The notes below the pieces were generated by a model, which ran no database searches, was not told where the DNA came from, and saw only the letters and a program-made list of their open reading frames with translations. From contig NZ_CM002285.1 in assembly GCF_000497445.1 (NCBI RefSeq), positions 3,668,512 through 3,697,983 of the forward strand: DNA of 29,472 nucleotides. Reading direction: 5' to 3'. Shown here piece after piece: positions 6,102-13,155 of this stretch (position 1 is the first letter of the stretch; each line of letters begins with the position of its first letter). The position numbers and the translations under genes are program-made. Source of the stretch: Streptomyces roseochromogenus subsp. oscitans DS 12.976. GTDB lineage: Bacteria > Actinomycetota > Actinomycetes > Streptomycetales > Streptomycetaceae.

Positions 6102-8411
6102 ATGACCATCGCTCCTTGGCGCGACCCCGCCCTGCCCGCCGACGCCCGCGTGGCCGATCTGCTCGCCCGGATGACCCTGGAGGAGAAGGCCGCCCAGCTG
6201 TACGGCGTGTGGGTGGGCGCCGCCACGGACGGCGACGCGGTCGCTCCGCTGCAGCGTGAGATGACCACCGGCCATGACTGGGACGAGCTGGTCTCACTCG
6301 GCCTCGGCCAGCTGACCCGCTCCTTCGGCACCGCTCCCGTGGACCCGGCCCTCGGTGCGCGGGCCCTGGCCCGCGCCCAGCGCCGGATCGCCGCGGCCGG
6401 CCGCTTCGGCATCCCGGCCATGGCCCACGAGGAGTGCCTGGCCGGCTTCACCGCCTGGCGCGCGACGGCGTACCCGGTGCCACTCGCCTGGGGCGCCGCC
6501 TTCGACCCGGCGCTGGTCGAGGAGATGGGCCGGCGCATCGGCCGCGACCTGCGCGCGGTCGGCGTCCACCAGGGCCTCGCGCCGGTCCTGGACGTGGTCC
6601 GCGACCCGCGCTGGGGGCGGGTCGAGGAGACGATCGGCGAGGACCCGTACCTGGTCGGCACCATCGGCACGGCGTACGTACGCGGTCTGGAGTCGGCCGG
6701 GGTCGTCGCCACGCTCAAGCACTTCGCCGGGTACGCGTCCTCGGCCGGCGCCCGGAACCTGGCCCCGGTCCGGGCGGGCGTACGGGAGTTCGCGGACATC
6801 ACCCTTCCCCCCTTCGAGATGGCGGTGCGCGAGGGCGGGGCCCGTTCGGTGATGGCGGCCTACACCGAGACCGACGGCGTACCCGCCGCCGCCGATCCGC
6901 TCCTGCTGACCGAACTGCTGCGCGAGGAGTGGGGTTTCACCGGCACGGTGGTCGCGGACTACTTCGGCATCGGCTTCCTGGAGACCCTGCACCGGGTCGC
7001 GGCCGACGAGGCGGAGGCGGCACATCTGGCGCTGGCCGCGGGCATCGACGTCGAACTGCCGACCCCGAAGTGCTACGGCACCCCGCTCGTCACGGCCGTA
7101 CGCCGGGGCCGGATCCCTCAGGCGCTGGTGGACCGGGCGGCCCGGCGCGTCCTGACGCAGAAGTGCGAGCTGGGCCTGCTGGACCCGGGCTGGCGGCCGG
7201 AGCCGGCGGGCCCGGCCGACCTGGACTCGCCGGAGAACCGCGCCCTGGCCCGGCGCCTGGCGGAGGAGTCGGTGATTCTGCTGGACAACCCGGACGGCCT
7301 TCTCCCCCTCGCCCCGGATGCCCGGATCGCGGTCGTGGGCCCGCGCGCGGCGGACCCGCTCGCCCTGCTCGGCTGCTACTCCTTCCCCGCCCACGTCCTC
7401 ACCCACCACCCCGAGGTCCCGCTCGGCATCGAGATCCCCACGCTGCTGGACGCACTGCGCGCCGAACTCCCGGACGCCAAGGTCACGTTCACTTCGGGGT
7501 GCGGAGTCCGCGACCCGGACACCGCCGGCTTCGCGGAGGCGGTGGCCCGGGCGGCGGAGGCCGACGTGTGCGTGGCGGTGCTCGGCGACCGGGCGGGCCT
7601 GTTCGGCCGGGGCACATCGGGCGAGGGCTGCGATGCGGCGGACCTCCAACTGCCCGGTGTACAGGCCGAGTTGCTGGACACGATCGTAGCGGTCGGCGTC
7701 CCGGTGATACTCGTGCTGCTGACCGGCCGGCCGTATGCGCTGGGCCGCTGGCACGGCCGGCTCGGCGCGGTCGTCCAGGCCTTCTTCCCCGGCGAGGAGG
7801 GCGGCCCGGCGGTGGCCGGGGTGCTGTCCGGACGGGTGAACCCCTCCGGACGCCTCCCGGTGAGCGTGCCGCGCGCGCCCGGCGGCCAGCCCTGGACGTA
7901 TCTCCAGCCCCTGCTGGGCCTGGCCGGAGAGGTCAGCAGCCTGGACCCGACCCCGCTGTACCCGTTCGGGCACGGCCGCTCGTACACGACGTTCGCCTGG
8001 GAGGACGTCCGCGGCCCCGGGCCCGAGATCCCGACGGACGGCTCCTGCGACCTCTCCCTGACCGTGCGCAACACCGGTGAGCGCGCGGGCGCCGAGGTCG
8101 TCCAGCTGTATCTGCACGACCCGGTGGCGAGCGTGACCCGGCCCGACGTACGGCTGATCGGGTACCAGCGCATCACGCTCTCCCCCGGCGAGTCCCGCCG
8201 GCTGACCTTCCGCTTCCACGCCGACCTGTCCGCCTTCACGGACCGTACGGGGGCCCGGCTGGTGGAGCCGGGCGCGCTGGAGCTGCGGCTGGCCGCGTCG
8301 AGCACGGACGTACGGCACACGGTCCGGCTCCGGCTGACCGGGCCGGTACGGGTGGTGGGCGCGGACCGGCGGCTGCGGTGCGCCGTGGAGGTGTCCCGGG
8401 GAACCGGTTGA
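6102..8411 (+). CDS. GH3 beta-xylosidase/beta-glucosidase
   Basis: 769-residue glycoside hydrolase family 3 enzyme without signal peptide, so probably cytoplasmic and acting on imported xylo-oligosaccharides. The first domain (about 15-345) has DPRWGRVEETIGEDPYLVG, KHFAGY (Lys206-His207) and the nucleophile Asp286 in GTVVADYFGI. The second alpha/beta domain (about 375-600) begins with AEESVILLDNPDGLLPL and ends with GRLPVSVPR. A fibronectin-III-like domain follows (about 655-755), with NTGERAGAEVVQLYLHDP. Its neighbours, a GH10 xylanase and a LacI-type repressor, favour beta-xylosidase over beta-glucosidase, but the sequence does not decide it. GGGAG lies 4 nt before the ATG. Most likely controlled by the divergent repressor. 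Confidence 0.92.
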   Translation: MTIAPWRDPALPADARVADLLARMTLEEKAAQLYGVWVGAATDGDAVAPLQREMTTGHDWDELVSLGLGQLTRSFGTAPVDPALGARALARAQRRIAAAGRFGIPAMAHEECLAGFTAWRATAYPVPLAWGAAFDPALVEEMGRRIGRDLRAVGVHQGLAPVLDVVRDPRWGRVEETIGEDPYLVGTIGTAYVRGLESAGVVATLKHFAGYASSAGARNLAPVRAGVREFADITLPPFEMAVREGGARSVMAAYTETDGVPAAADPLLLTELLREEWGFTGTVVADYFGIGFLETLHRVAADEAEAAHLALAAGIDVELPTPKCYGTPLVTAVRRGRIPQALVDRAARRVLTQKCELGLLDPGWRPEPAGPADLDSPENRALARRLAEESVILLDNPDGLLPLAPDARIAVVGPRAADPLALLGCYSFPAHVLTHHPEVPLGIEIPTLLDALRAELPDAKVTFTSGCGVRDPDTAGFAEAVARAAEADVCVAVLGDRAGLFGRGTSGEGCDAADLQLPGVQAELLDTIVAVGVPVILVLLTGRPYALGRWHGRLGAVVQAFFPGEEGGPAVAGVLSGRVNPSGRLPVSVPRAPGGQPWTYLQPLLGLAGEVSSLDPTPLYPFGHGRSYTTFAWEDVRGPGPEIPTDGSCDLSLTVRNTGERAGAEVVQLYLHDPVASVTRPDVRLIGYQRITLSPGESRRLTFRFHADLSAFTDRTGARLVEPGALELRLAASSTDVRHTVRLRLTGPVRVVGADRRLRCAVEVSRGTG

Positions 8412-8508
8412 ACGGCGGGGGCCGGGTGGAACGTATTGAGCCACGGCGGAAGCACAACCAGCCCCTTTCCGCAAGACCTCTGACACGGGCGTTCAGGATC
8501 GTTTCAGG

Positions 8509-8537
8509 TTGCCCCTGGCAGGGTCGGGCCGTAATTG
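8509..8537 (+). promoter_or_regulatory. promoter candidate of the DUF347 gene
   Basis: TTGCCC (8509-8514), 17-nt spacer, TAATTG (8532-8537). The expected transcription start is near 8544, leaving a leader of about 25 nt that contains the AGGAG ribosome-binding site. The rest of the gap from 8412 holds nothing I can identify. Confidence 0.45.
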
Positions 8538-8566
8538 ACCACCCCCCACACCCGGCAGGAGCCCCT

Positions 8567-9445
8567 TTGCCGACGACGAAGTCCGTCATGAAGAAGCTGC
8601 CCGAGGTCACCCTCGCGTTCTGGATCATGAAGATCGCGGCGACGACCCTGGGCGAGACCGCCGGCGACCTGTTCGCCCAGACCCTCAAACTCGGCTACTT
8701 CCTCACCACCGTCGCCCTGTTCCTGGTCTTCGTGGTGACGCTGGTGGTCCAGCTGCGTTCCTCGCGCTACAACCCGTTCTTCTACTGGACCGTGATCCTG
8801 TCGACCTCCATGGCCGGCACCACGATGTCCGACTTCATGAACCGCGACGCCAGCGCGAAGTTCCTCTCGAACGGCGCGACCCGGCTCGGCTGGGGCCCAC
8901 AGGGCCTCGGCCTCGGCTACCCGGAGGGCGCCGCGATCCTGATCTCGATCCTGCTGCTGATCTTCCTCGGCTGGAAGCTGAGCGGGATGACCTTCCAGAT
9001 CACCGAGATCGTCACCTTCCGGGGCGAGGCCCTGTTCTGGGCGGCGATCCTCGTCTCCAACACCCTCGGCACCTCGATGGGCGACTTCCTGTCCGACAGC
9101 TCGGGCCTCGGCTATCTGGGCGGTGCGTCCCTGGTGACCGGCGTCCTGCTGGTCCTGGTCGCCCTGATGAAGGTCCCGGTGGTGCCGAACGTCCTCCTGT
9201 TCTGGATCGCGTTCGTGCTGACCCGTCCGCTGGGCGCCACGGCCGGTGACTTCCTGACCAAGCCGGTCGCCAAGGGCGGTCTGAATCTGGGGACGCTCGG
9301 TTCCTCGGTGGTGCTGCTCGCGGTGCTGTTCGGTCTGATGGCGTACGCGCAGCTCAAGGAGCGGCGGGTGGCGACCGCTTCGGAGTTCGCGGGTCCCGGG
9401 GCGGAGGCCGAGGCGGTCCAGCCGCAGCGCGCCGGTCACCGGTAA
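8567..9445 (+). CDS. DUF347-repeat multi-pass membrane protein (COG4705)
   Basis: About 292 residues and roughly eight hydrophobic segments arranged as four internal repeats. Each repeat carries a small-residue/Asp signature: ETAGDLF, TTMSDFM, TSMGDFL and ATAGDFLTKP, spaced about 65-70 residues apart. These are the marks of the DUF347 family of membrane-anchored proteins. Function is unknown; the buried Asp in each repeat suggests transport or cation binding, but this is speculation. I chose TTG 8567 because AGGAG lies 5 nt before it; the internal ATG at 8588 (MKKLPEVTLAFW) is the alternative. The tail after the last helix is short and hydrophilic. It is monocistronic, with its own promoter candidate and a strong terminator immediately after the stop. 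Confidence 0.85.
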   Translation: MPTTKSVMKKLPEVTLAFWIMKIAATTLGETAGDLFAQTLKLGYFLTTVALFLVFVVTLVVQLRSSRYNPFFYWTVILSTSMAGTTMSDFMNRDASAKFLSNGATRLGWGPQGLGLGYPEGAAILISILLLIFLGWKLSGMTFQITEIVTFRGEALFWAAILVSNTLGTSMGDFLSDSSGLGYLGGASLVTGVLLVLVALMKVPVVPNVLLFWIAFVLTRPLGATAGDFLTKPVAKGGLNLGTLGSSVVLLAVLFGLMAYAQLKERRVATASEFAGPGAEAEAVQPQRAGHR

Positions 9446-9449
9446 CGGC

Positions 9450-9481
9450 GAAACCCGCCCCGGACAACCGGGGCGGGTTTC
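9450..9481. terminator. strong hairpin terminator, probably bidirectional
   Basis: A perfect 14-bp stem: GAAACCCGCCCCGG (9450-9463), loop ACAA, CCGGGGCGGGTTTC (9468-9481). It starts 5 nt after the stop of the DUF347 gene and ends 4 nt before the 3' end of the opposing tRNA-like gene, so it can end transcription from both sides. The symmetric A/T ends supply a short T run in each direction. Confidence 0.85.
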
Positions 9482-9484
9482 GAG

Positions 9485-9557
9485 TGGAGCGCCGGGCAGG
9501 CCTTGCACCTGCATCTCCCCGCAGGAAGCGGGACGTCTTTCCTTGGACCACCAACGC
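9485..9557 (-). tRNA. non-canonical tRNA-Gly(UCC)-like gene
   Basis: On the minus strand 73 nt fold as a complete cloverleaf. Acceptor stem GCGTTGG/CCGGCGC has 7 pairs (two T-G), with U73 and an encoded CCA. U8, G9; D arm GTC/GAC (3 pairs) with A14, A15, G18, G19, A21; G26. Anticodon stem TCCCG/CGGGG and 7-nt loop CTTCCTG give U33 and anticodon UCC. The variable loop AGAT allows an A15-U48 pair. T stem GCAGG/CCTGC has a 7-nt loop TGCAAGG with T54, C56, A58 and the G53-C61 pair. Glycine identity elements of bacteria (C35, C36, U73, first three acceptor pairs) are all present. Odd: G55 in place of the universal U55, G60, U37 in place of a purine, and C32/G38 able to pair and shrink the anticodon loop. 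It may be a non-decoding glycine donor, for example for peptidoglycan, or a pseudo-tRNA. Confidence 0.72.
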
Positions 9558-9611
9558 ACCGCGATCCGGCCGGTTTTCCGTTTCCGGGTTCCTGCCGTTC
9601 GCTGTGTGATG

Positions 9612-9641
9612 ATCATAGCGCAGTTCGGCCGGACACCTCAA
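9612..9641 (-). promoter_or_regulatory. promoter candidate of the tRNA-Gly-like gene
   Basis: On the minus strand TTGAGG (9641-9636), 18-nt spacer, TATGAT (9617-9612). Transcription would start near 9605 and give a leader of about 48 nt before the tRNA. The -35 box overlaps the stop codon of the small gene downstream of tsaD. An own promoter argues that the tRNA-like gene is expressed and not just a relic. Confidence 0.55.
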
Positions 9642-9901
9642 CTTCCGTCGCCGGCCACCGCCTCGAACCGCCAGCGGTGCACGGCCCGGGTCACCAACTC
9701 GCTGGTGGGTTCGGGCAGTTCGGGCAGTTCGGCGTCGTACGACGCGTCCCACCACGTGATGACCAGCACCCGGTCCTGCGGCGCCCGGAAGGTCTCGCGG
9801 CGCAGCGGCTCGGCGGCCAGCGGCTGTTCCCGCACCCAGGCGAGCAGCTCCTCGCCCCGGCCCGCGGCCGCCCGGGCCTCCCACATCAGCGCGACGGTCA
9901 C
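9638..9901 (-). CDS. small conserved protein, ABM-like fold, coupled to tsaD
   Basis: 87-residue protein of unknown function. The pattern [27 protein letters not shown]..., then [18 protein letters not shown], resembles dimeric alpha/beta barrel proteins of the antibiotic-biosynthesis-monooxygenase type, but the similarity is weak and no catalytic residues can be assigned. The GTG start overlaps the tsaD stop in the sequence GTGA, so translation is coupled and it is the last protein gene of the tsaB-rimI-tsaD operon. Codon use is the same as that of its neighbours. The stop codon lies inside the -35 box of the tRNA-like gene. Confidence 0.7.
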   Translation of the reverse strand: MTVALMWEARAAAGRGEELLAWVREQPLAAEPLRRETFRAPQDRVLVITWWDASYDAELPELPEPTSELVTRAVHRWRFEAVAGDGS

Positions 9902-10986
9902 GAGTACAGGTTCTCCTTGCTGACCTCGTGCACATGGTCGTGGTTGCCGGGGACGTGCGGGTCGGTGACCGGCAGGGAGGAGTCGGCCGACAGGTCCCAG
10001 CTGGAGGCGGAGCGGCCCCGGGCGACCATCTCAGCGCCCAGCGCGGCGACCATCGCGCCGTTGTCCGTGCACAGCTTGGGGCGCGGGACGCGGAGTTCGA
10101 TGCCCGCCGCCTCGCAGCGGTGCCGGGCCAGCTCGCGCAGGCGCGAGTTCGCGGCCACACCGCCGCCGATCATCAGGTGCTCGACGCCCTCGTCCTTGCA
10201 GGCGCGGACGGCCTTGCGGGTCAGCACGTCGACGACGGCCTCCTGGAAGGACGCGGCCACATCGCGGACCGGGACCTCCTCGCCGGCCGCGCGCCTGGCC
10301 TCGATCCAGCGGGCCACGGCCGTCTTCAGACCGGAGAAGGAGAAGTCGTACGCCGGATCGCGGGGGCCGGTCAGGCCGCGCGGGAAGGCGATCGCCTCCG
10401 GGTCGCCCTCACGCGCGTACCGGTCGATGACCGGGCCGCCGGGGAAGCCCAGGTTCAGTACCCGGGCAATCTTGTCGAAGGCCTCGCCGGCCGCGTCGTC
10501 GATGGTCGCGCCCAACGGCCGGACGTCGGAGGTGATGTCCTCCGACAGCAGCAGGGAGGAGTGGCCGCCGGACACCAGCAGGGCCATGGTCGGCTCGGGC
10601 AGCGGGCCGTGCTCCAGCTGGTCGACGCAGATGTGCGAGGCGAGGTGGTTGACGCCGTAGAGGGGCTTGCCGAGGGCGTAGGCGTACGCTTTGGCCGCCG
10701 AGACACCGACGAGGAGGGCGCCCGCGAGGCCGGGACCCGCGGTCACGGCGATGCCGTCGAGGTCTTTCGCCGAGACGCCCGCCTCCTTCAGCGCGCGGTC
10801 GATGGTGGGGACCATCGCCTCCAGGTGGGCGCGGGAGGCCACCTCCGGGACGACGCCGCCGAAGCGGGCGTGCTCGTCGACGCTGGAGGCGACGGCGTCC
10901 GCCAGCAGGGTGGTGCCACGGACGACGCCGACACCGGTCTCGTCGCAGGAGGTCTCGATGCCGAGGACGAGAGGTTCGTCAGCCAT
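9898..10986 (-). CDS. tsaD: tRNA N6-adenosine threonylcarbamoyltransferase TsaD
   Basis: Catalytic subunit that transfers the threonylcarbamoyl group from TC-AMP to A37 of ANN-decoding tRNAs, giving t6A; it acts with TsaB and TsaE. 362 residues of the ASKHA fold. Seen motifs: [13 protein letters not shown] at the N-terminus, the metal-binding His114 and His118 in [47 protein letters not shown], and [12 protein letters not shown] near the end with [10 protein letters not shown]. The length is normal plus a ~20-residue polar tail. The ATG overlaps the end of rimI by 8 nt (ATGGCTGA), so it is translationally coupled in the order tsaB-rimI-tsaD. Confident assignment. Confidence 0.96.
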   Translation of the reverse strand: MADEPLVLGIETSCDETGVGVVRGTTLLADAVASSVDEHARFGGVVPEVASRAHLEAMVPTIDRALKEAGVSAKDLDGIAVTAGPGLAGALLVGVSAAKAYAYALGKPLYGVNHLASHICVDQLEHGPLPEPTMALLVSGGHSSLLLSEDITSDVRPLGATIDDAAGEAFDKIARVLNLGFPGGPVIDRYAREGDPEAIAFPRGLTGPRDPAYDFSFSGLKTAVARWIEARRAAGEEVPVRDVAASFQEAVVDVLTRKAVRACKDEGVEHLMIGGGVAANSRLRELARHRCEAAGIELRVPRPKLCTDNGAMVAALGAEMVARGRSASSWDLSADSSLPVTDPHVPGNHDHVHEVSKENLYS

Positions 10987-11506
10987 GGTTCTTCTCTTCG
11001 GTTGCTTCTGCGGTTGCTTCTGCGGTTGCTTCTTCGGTGGCTTGGCCGGTGGTCAGACGCATGACCAGGGCGTCCACGTTGCCCGGCTGGTAGTAGCCGC
11101 GGCGGAACCCGATGGGCTCGAAGCCGTAGCGCTCGTAGAGCTTCTGGGCGCGGACGTTGTCGACCCGGCACTCCAGCAGCACCTCGTGGCACTCGAACGC
11201 GGTCGCCGCGCGCAGCAGCTCGGCCAGCAGCCGTCCGCCGAGGCCGGTGCCCTGGACGTCGCGGGCGACGGCGATGGTCTGCACATCGGCCTGTTCGCCG
11301 GAGGAGGCGAGGCCCGCGTACCCGACGATCCGGCCGGTCTCCTCGTGGGCCACCAGATAGCGGCGGGTCGCGTCGGCGCCCCGGGCGTGGGCCAGCTCGG
11401 ACCAGAACATGCCCCGCGACCAGGCGTCCTCGGGGAACAGGTCCCTCTCCAGCTCCAGGACCGGGTCGATGTCCCACCAGCGCATCTCGCGCATTCGTAC
11501 GGTCAC
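10979..11506 (-). CDS. rimI: GNAT N-acetyltransferase, RimI type
   Basis: Acetyl-CoA-dependent N-alpha-acetyltransferase; the E. coli enzyme acetylates ribosomal protein S18, but the target in actinobacteria is broader or unknown. 175 residues with the GNAT core: [34 protein letters not shown], the acetyl-CoA loop [17 protein letters not shown], and [20 protein letters not shown] with the usual YxxxGF end. The GTG start overlaps the tsaB stop (GTGA). The C-terminal tail is made of Ala-Thr-Glu repeats encoded by a 12-bp tandem repeat and is not part of the fold. Position between tsaB and tsaD is a common arrangement in bacteria. Confidence 0.93.
   Translation of the reverse strand: MTVRMREMRWWDIDPVLELERDLFPEDAWSRGMFWSELAHARGADATRRYLVAHEETGRIVGYAGLASSGEQADVQTIAVARDVQGTGLGGRLLAELLRAATAFECHEVLLECRVDNVRAQKLYERYGFEPIGFRRGYYQPGNVDALVMRLTTGQATEEATAEATAEATEEKNHG
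11000..11035. repeat. 12-bp tandem repeat in the 3' end of rimI
   Basis: GGTTGCTTCTGC (11000-11011) is repeated exactly at 11012-11023 and with one change at 11024-11035; a more diverged fourth unit follows. On the coding strand each unit encodes a four-residue Ala-Glu-Ala-Thr block, so gain or loss of units keeps the frame. Confidence 0.85.
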
Positions 11507-12159
11507 TTCGGGGTGACCACCTTGTAGTTCTTGGGGACCTGGGCGTCCGGGCGGCGCAGATACAGCGGCCGGGGGGCCGGCAGCTCCTCGCCGGCGGCCA
11601 GCCTCTCGACGGCCAGCGAGGCGAGGGCGGCGGCGGAGACGTGCTCGGGCTCGTGGACGCTCGGGAACGTGTCCGGGTAGAGGAGCGCGCCCGCACCCAC
11701 CGCCGGGAGGCCCGCCACCCGCTCGGCGATGTCGGCCGGCCGGTCCACGGCGGGGCCGGTCAGCCGGGTGCGGGAGTCGGCGTACGTCGCCCAGTAGACC
11801 TCCTTGCGCCGGGCGTCGGTCGCCACGACGAAGGGGCCCTTCTCGATGTCGGCGGCATAGGCGAGGCCGTCCAGCGTGCACAGACCGTGCACCGGAACCC
11901 CGAGCGCGAGGCCGAAGGTGTCGGCCGTCATCAGGCCGACGCGCAGGCCGGTGTAGGGGCCGGGGCCGATGCCGACGACGATGCCGGTGACGGCGTCCAG
12001 TCTGAGTCCGGCCTCGGCGAGCACACGGTCCACGGCCGGCAGCAGCAGCTCTCCGTGCCGGCGCGCGTCCACCTGACTCGACGAGGCGACGACGTCCGTA
12101 CCGTCGTGCAGCGCGACGGTGACGGCGGGTGTTGCGGTATCCAGAGCGAGCAAGAGCAC
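11503..12159 (-). CDS. tsaB: tRNA t6A biosynthesis protein TsaB
   Basis: Scaffold partner that binds TsaD and TsaE in the t6A complex; it has the ASKHA fold without catalytic activity. 218 residues. N-terminus LLALDTATPAVTVAL, then HGELLLPAVDRVLAEAG, and the signature GIGPGPYTGLRVGLMTA (about residues 63-80). It ends with a proline/arginine-rich segment PRPLYLRRPDAQVP, as usual in this family. GTG 12159 lacks a ribosome-binding site, but TAGGCT lies 6 nt before it, so the mRNA is probably leaderless. First gene of the tsaB-rimI-tsaD operon; all junctions overlap. Confidence 0.94.
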   Translation of the reverse strand: MLLLALDTATPAVTVALHDGTDVVASSSQVDARRHGELLLPAVDRVLAEAGLRLDAVTGIVVGIGPGPYTGLRVGLMTADTFGLALGVPVHGLCTLDGLAYAADIEKGPFVVATDARRKEVYWATYADSRTRLTGPAVDRPADIAERVAGLPAVGAGALLYPDTFPSVHEPEHVSAAALASLAVERLAAGEELPAPRPLYLRRPDAQVPKNYKVVTPK

Positions 12160-12165
12160 GCGAAC

Positions 12166-12171
12166 AGCCTA
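12166..12171 (-). promoter_or_regulatory. -10 box of a leaderless tsaB transcript
   Basis: TAGGCT on the minus strand, separated by 6 nt from the GTG of tsaB, so the first transcribed base would be the first base of the start codon. There is no clear -35 and no ribosome-binding site. The same hexamer occurs in the same place before acpS and glmS. Confidence 0.5.
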
Positions 12172-12292
12172 CGGCGCCAACGGCTCACGCATCGCCGTCC
12201 GGGTCGTACGGTCACCGACTGCTACGGTCTGTACGAACTACGACATATCACATGAGACAGTACGAAACGGTACGAGGCAGAGGTGAGCGCAC

Positions 12293-12853
12293 GTGGCAGG
12301 GACCAGCTCGGGAATCGTGGCCGGCCTCACCGCGGCGGCCCTCGGCGCCGTCGGCTTCCTCGCCTACCAGGCCCGGGCGACCGTACCGGCGGGCCTGGGC
12401 GACAGGCCCGGGGCGAGCGCGTCCCCCTCGACGAGCGCCACGAGCACGCCCAGCTACGACCCCACCTCGACGGCCCTGCCGAGCGGAACCGGTGTGGGTG
12501 AACGGGTCGTGTACTCGCTGGACGCCAACCGGGTCTGGCTGGTCGGCCGCACGAACCAGCTGGAGCGCACCTTCAAGGTCTCCCCGGGCAGCGTGGACCC
12601 GTCGCCGGGCACCTACTGGGTCACGTCCCGCTCGAACGCGATCACCGGCACCGACGGCACCCCCATCGAGCATGTCGTGCGGTTCACCGAGGTGGACGGG
12701 CTGGCGGTCGGCTTCAGCGCGGCGGTGGGCAGCGCGGTGCGCTCCGCGGGCGACCCGGTGGTGCGGACCGGGGGGATCCGGGAGACGCGGGTGGACGGCG
12801 AGGCGATGTGGGACTTCGCGACGATCGGGGTGCGGGTGATGGTGATCCGTTAA
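12293..12853 (+). CDS. membrane-anchored L,D-transpeptidase-like protein lacking catalytic residues
   Basis: 186 residues: a hydrophobic segment at about 5-25 (SGIVAGLTAAALGAVGFLAY), a Ser/Thr/Pro-rich linker to about residue 65, then a compact domain. The domain runs VVYSLDANRVWLVGRTNQL, then FKVSPGSVDPSPGTYWVTSR, PIEHVVRFTEV and a final block TGGIRETRVDGEAMWDFATI plus GVRVMVI. This strand pattern and the ending match the YkuD (L,D-transpeptidase) fold, but the place of the SHGC motif reads TGGI and the upstream catalytic His is absent. It may bind peptidoglycan or act as a scaffold; enzymatic activity is not expected. GTG 12293 has GAGGTGAG about 5 nt upstream. The divergent gap to tsaB contains several TACGA repeats. 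Confidence 0.75.
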   Translation: MAGTSSGIVAGLTAAALGAVGFLAYQARATVPAGLGDRPGASASPSTSATSTPSYDPTSTALPSGTGVGERVVYSLDANRVWLVGRTNQLERTFKVSPGSVDPSPGTYWVTSRSNAITGTDGTPIEHVVRFTEVDGLAVGFSAAVGSAVRSAGDPVVRTGGIRETRVDGEAMWDFATIGVRVMVIR

Positions 12854-13044
12854 GCGGCTTCGCGGGGGTGCCGTGCGGGGTCGCCGGTCGGGTGCGGCGC
12901 CGTTGCGGCGGGTCGCGCCCCCGCATGTTCGACACCGTCCCGCGCTTCTTCGGGGCGCTGCGGGGGCCGGGAAACCGCCTCCGCCGCCGCGCACGCCGCC
13001 AGCAGGTCGCGCATGGAGACGCCGGTGGGGCTGGGTGCGGGCAT
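12850..13044 (-). CDS. small protein of unknown function
   Basis: 64 residues. Residues 10-25 read SMRDLLAACAAAEAVS, an amphipathic helix with a single Cys; the rest is Pro/Arg/Ala-rich and probably disordered. No signal peptide or membrane segment is seen. The gene is supported by an AGGAGG ribosome-binding site 6 nt before the ATG and by a perfect 9+9 palindrome 29 nt upstream of the start. The stop codon shares the sequence TTAA with that of the convergent transpeptidase-like gene. I recall similar MRDLLAACAAA proteins from other Streptomyces, but know no function. A role linked to metal limitation would be an inference from the palindrome only. Confidence 0.6.
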   Translation of the reverse strand: MPAPSPTGVSMRDLLAACAAAEAVSRPPQRPEEARDGVEHAGARPAATAPHPTGDPARHPREAA

Positions 13045-13072
13045 GGGCGCCTCCTGTGGTGCGGGGGCGGGA

Positions 13073-13094
13073 GTAGTTAGGTACGCCTAACTAC
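13073..13094. promoter_or_regulatory. iron-box-like palindrome upstream of the small gene
   Basis: GTAGTTAGG, spacer TACG, CCTAACTAC: a perfect inverted repeat with 9-bp arms, in the 5' region of the 64-residue gene. The TTAGG/CCTAA half-sites match those of DtxR/IdeR/DmdR operators, but their spacing is 4 bp against 9 bp in the classical 19-bp box. Aligned from 13077, 12 of 19 positions agree with the consensus by eye. Confidence 0.6.
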
Positions 13095-13155
13095 CGACTG
13101 GATACCATGTGACCACGCACGGGACGTCCTGCGCAATATGTTGCCGACGGCCTGT

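Noticed and set aside
9485..9557. An ordinary decoding tRNA-Gly
   Set aside because: G55, U37 and the closable anticodon loop are not found in standard elongator tRNAs, so I list it as non-canonical.
13073..13094. A classical 19-bp DmdR/IdeR iron box
   Set aside because: The half-sites agree but their spacing is 5 bp too short; kept only as iron-box-like.
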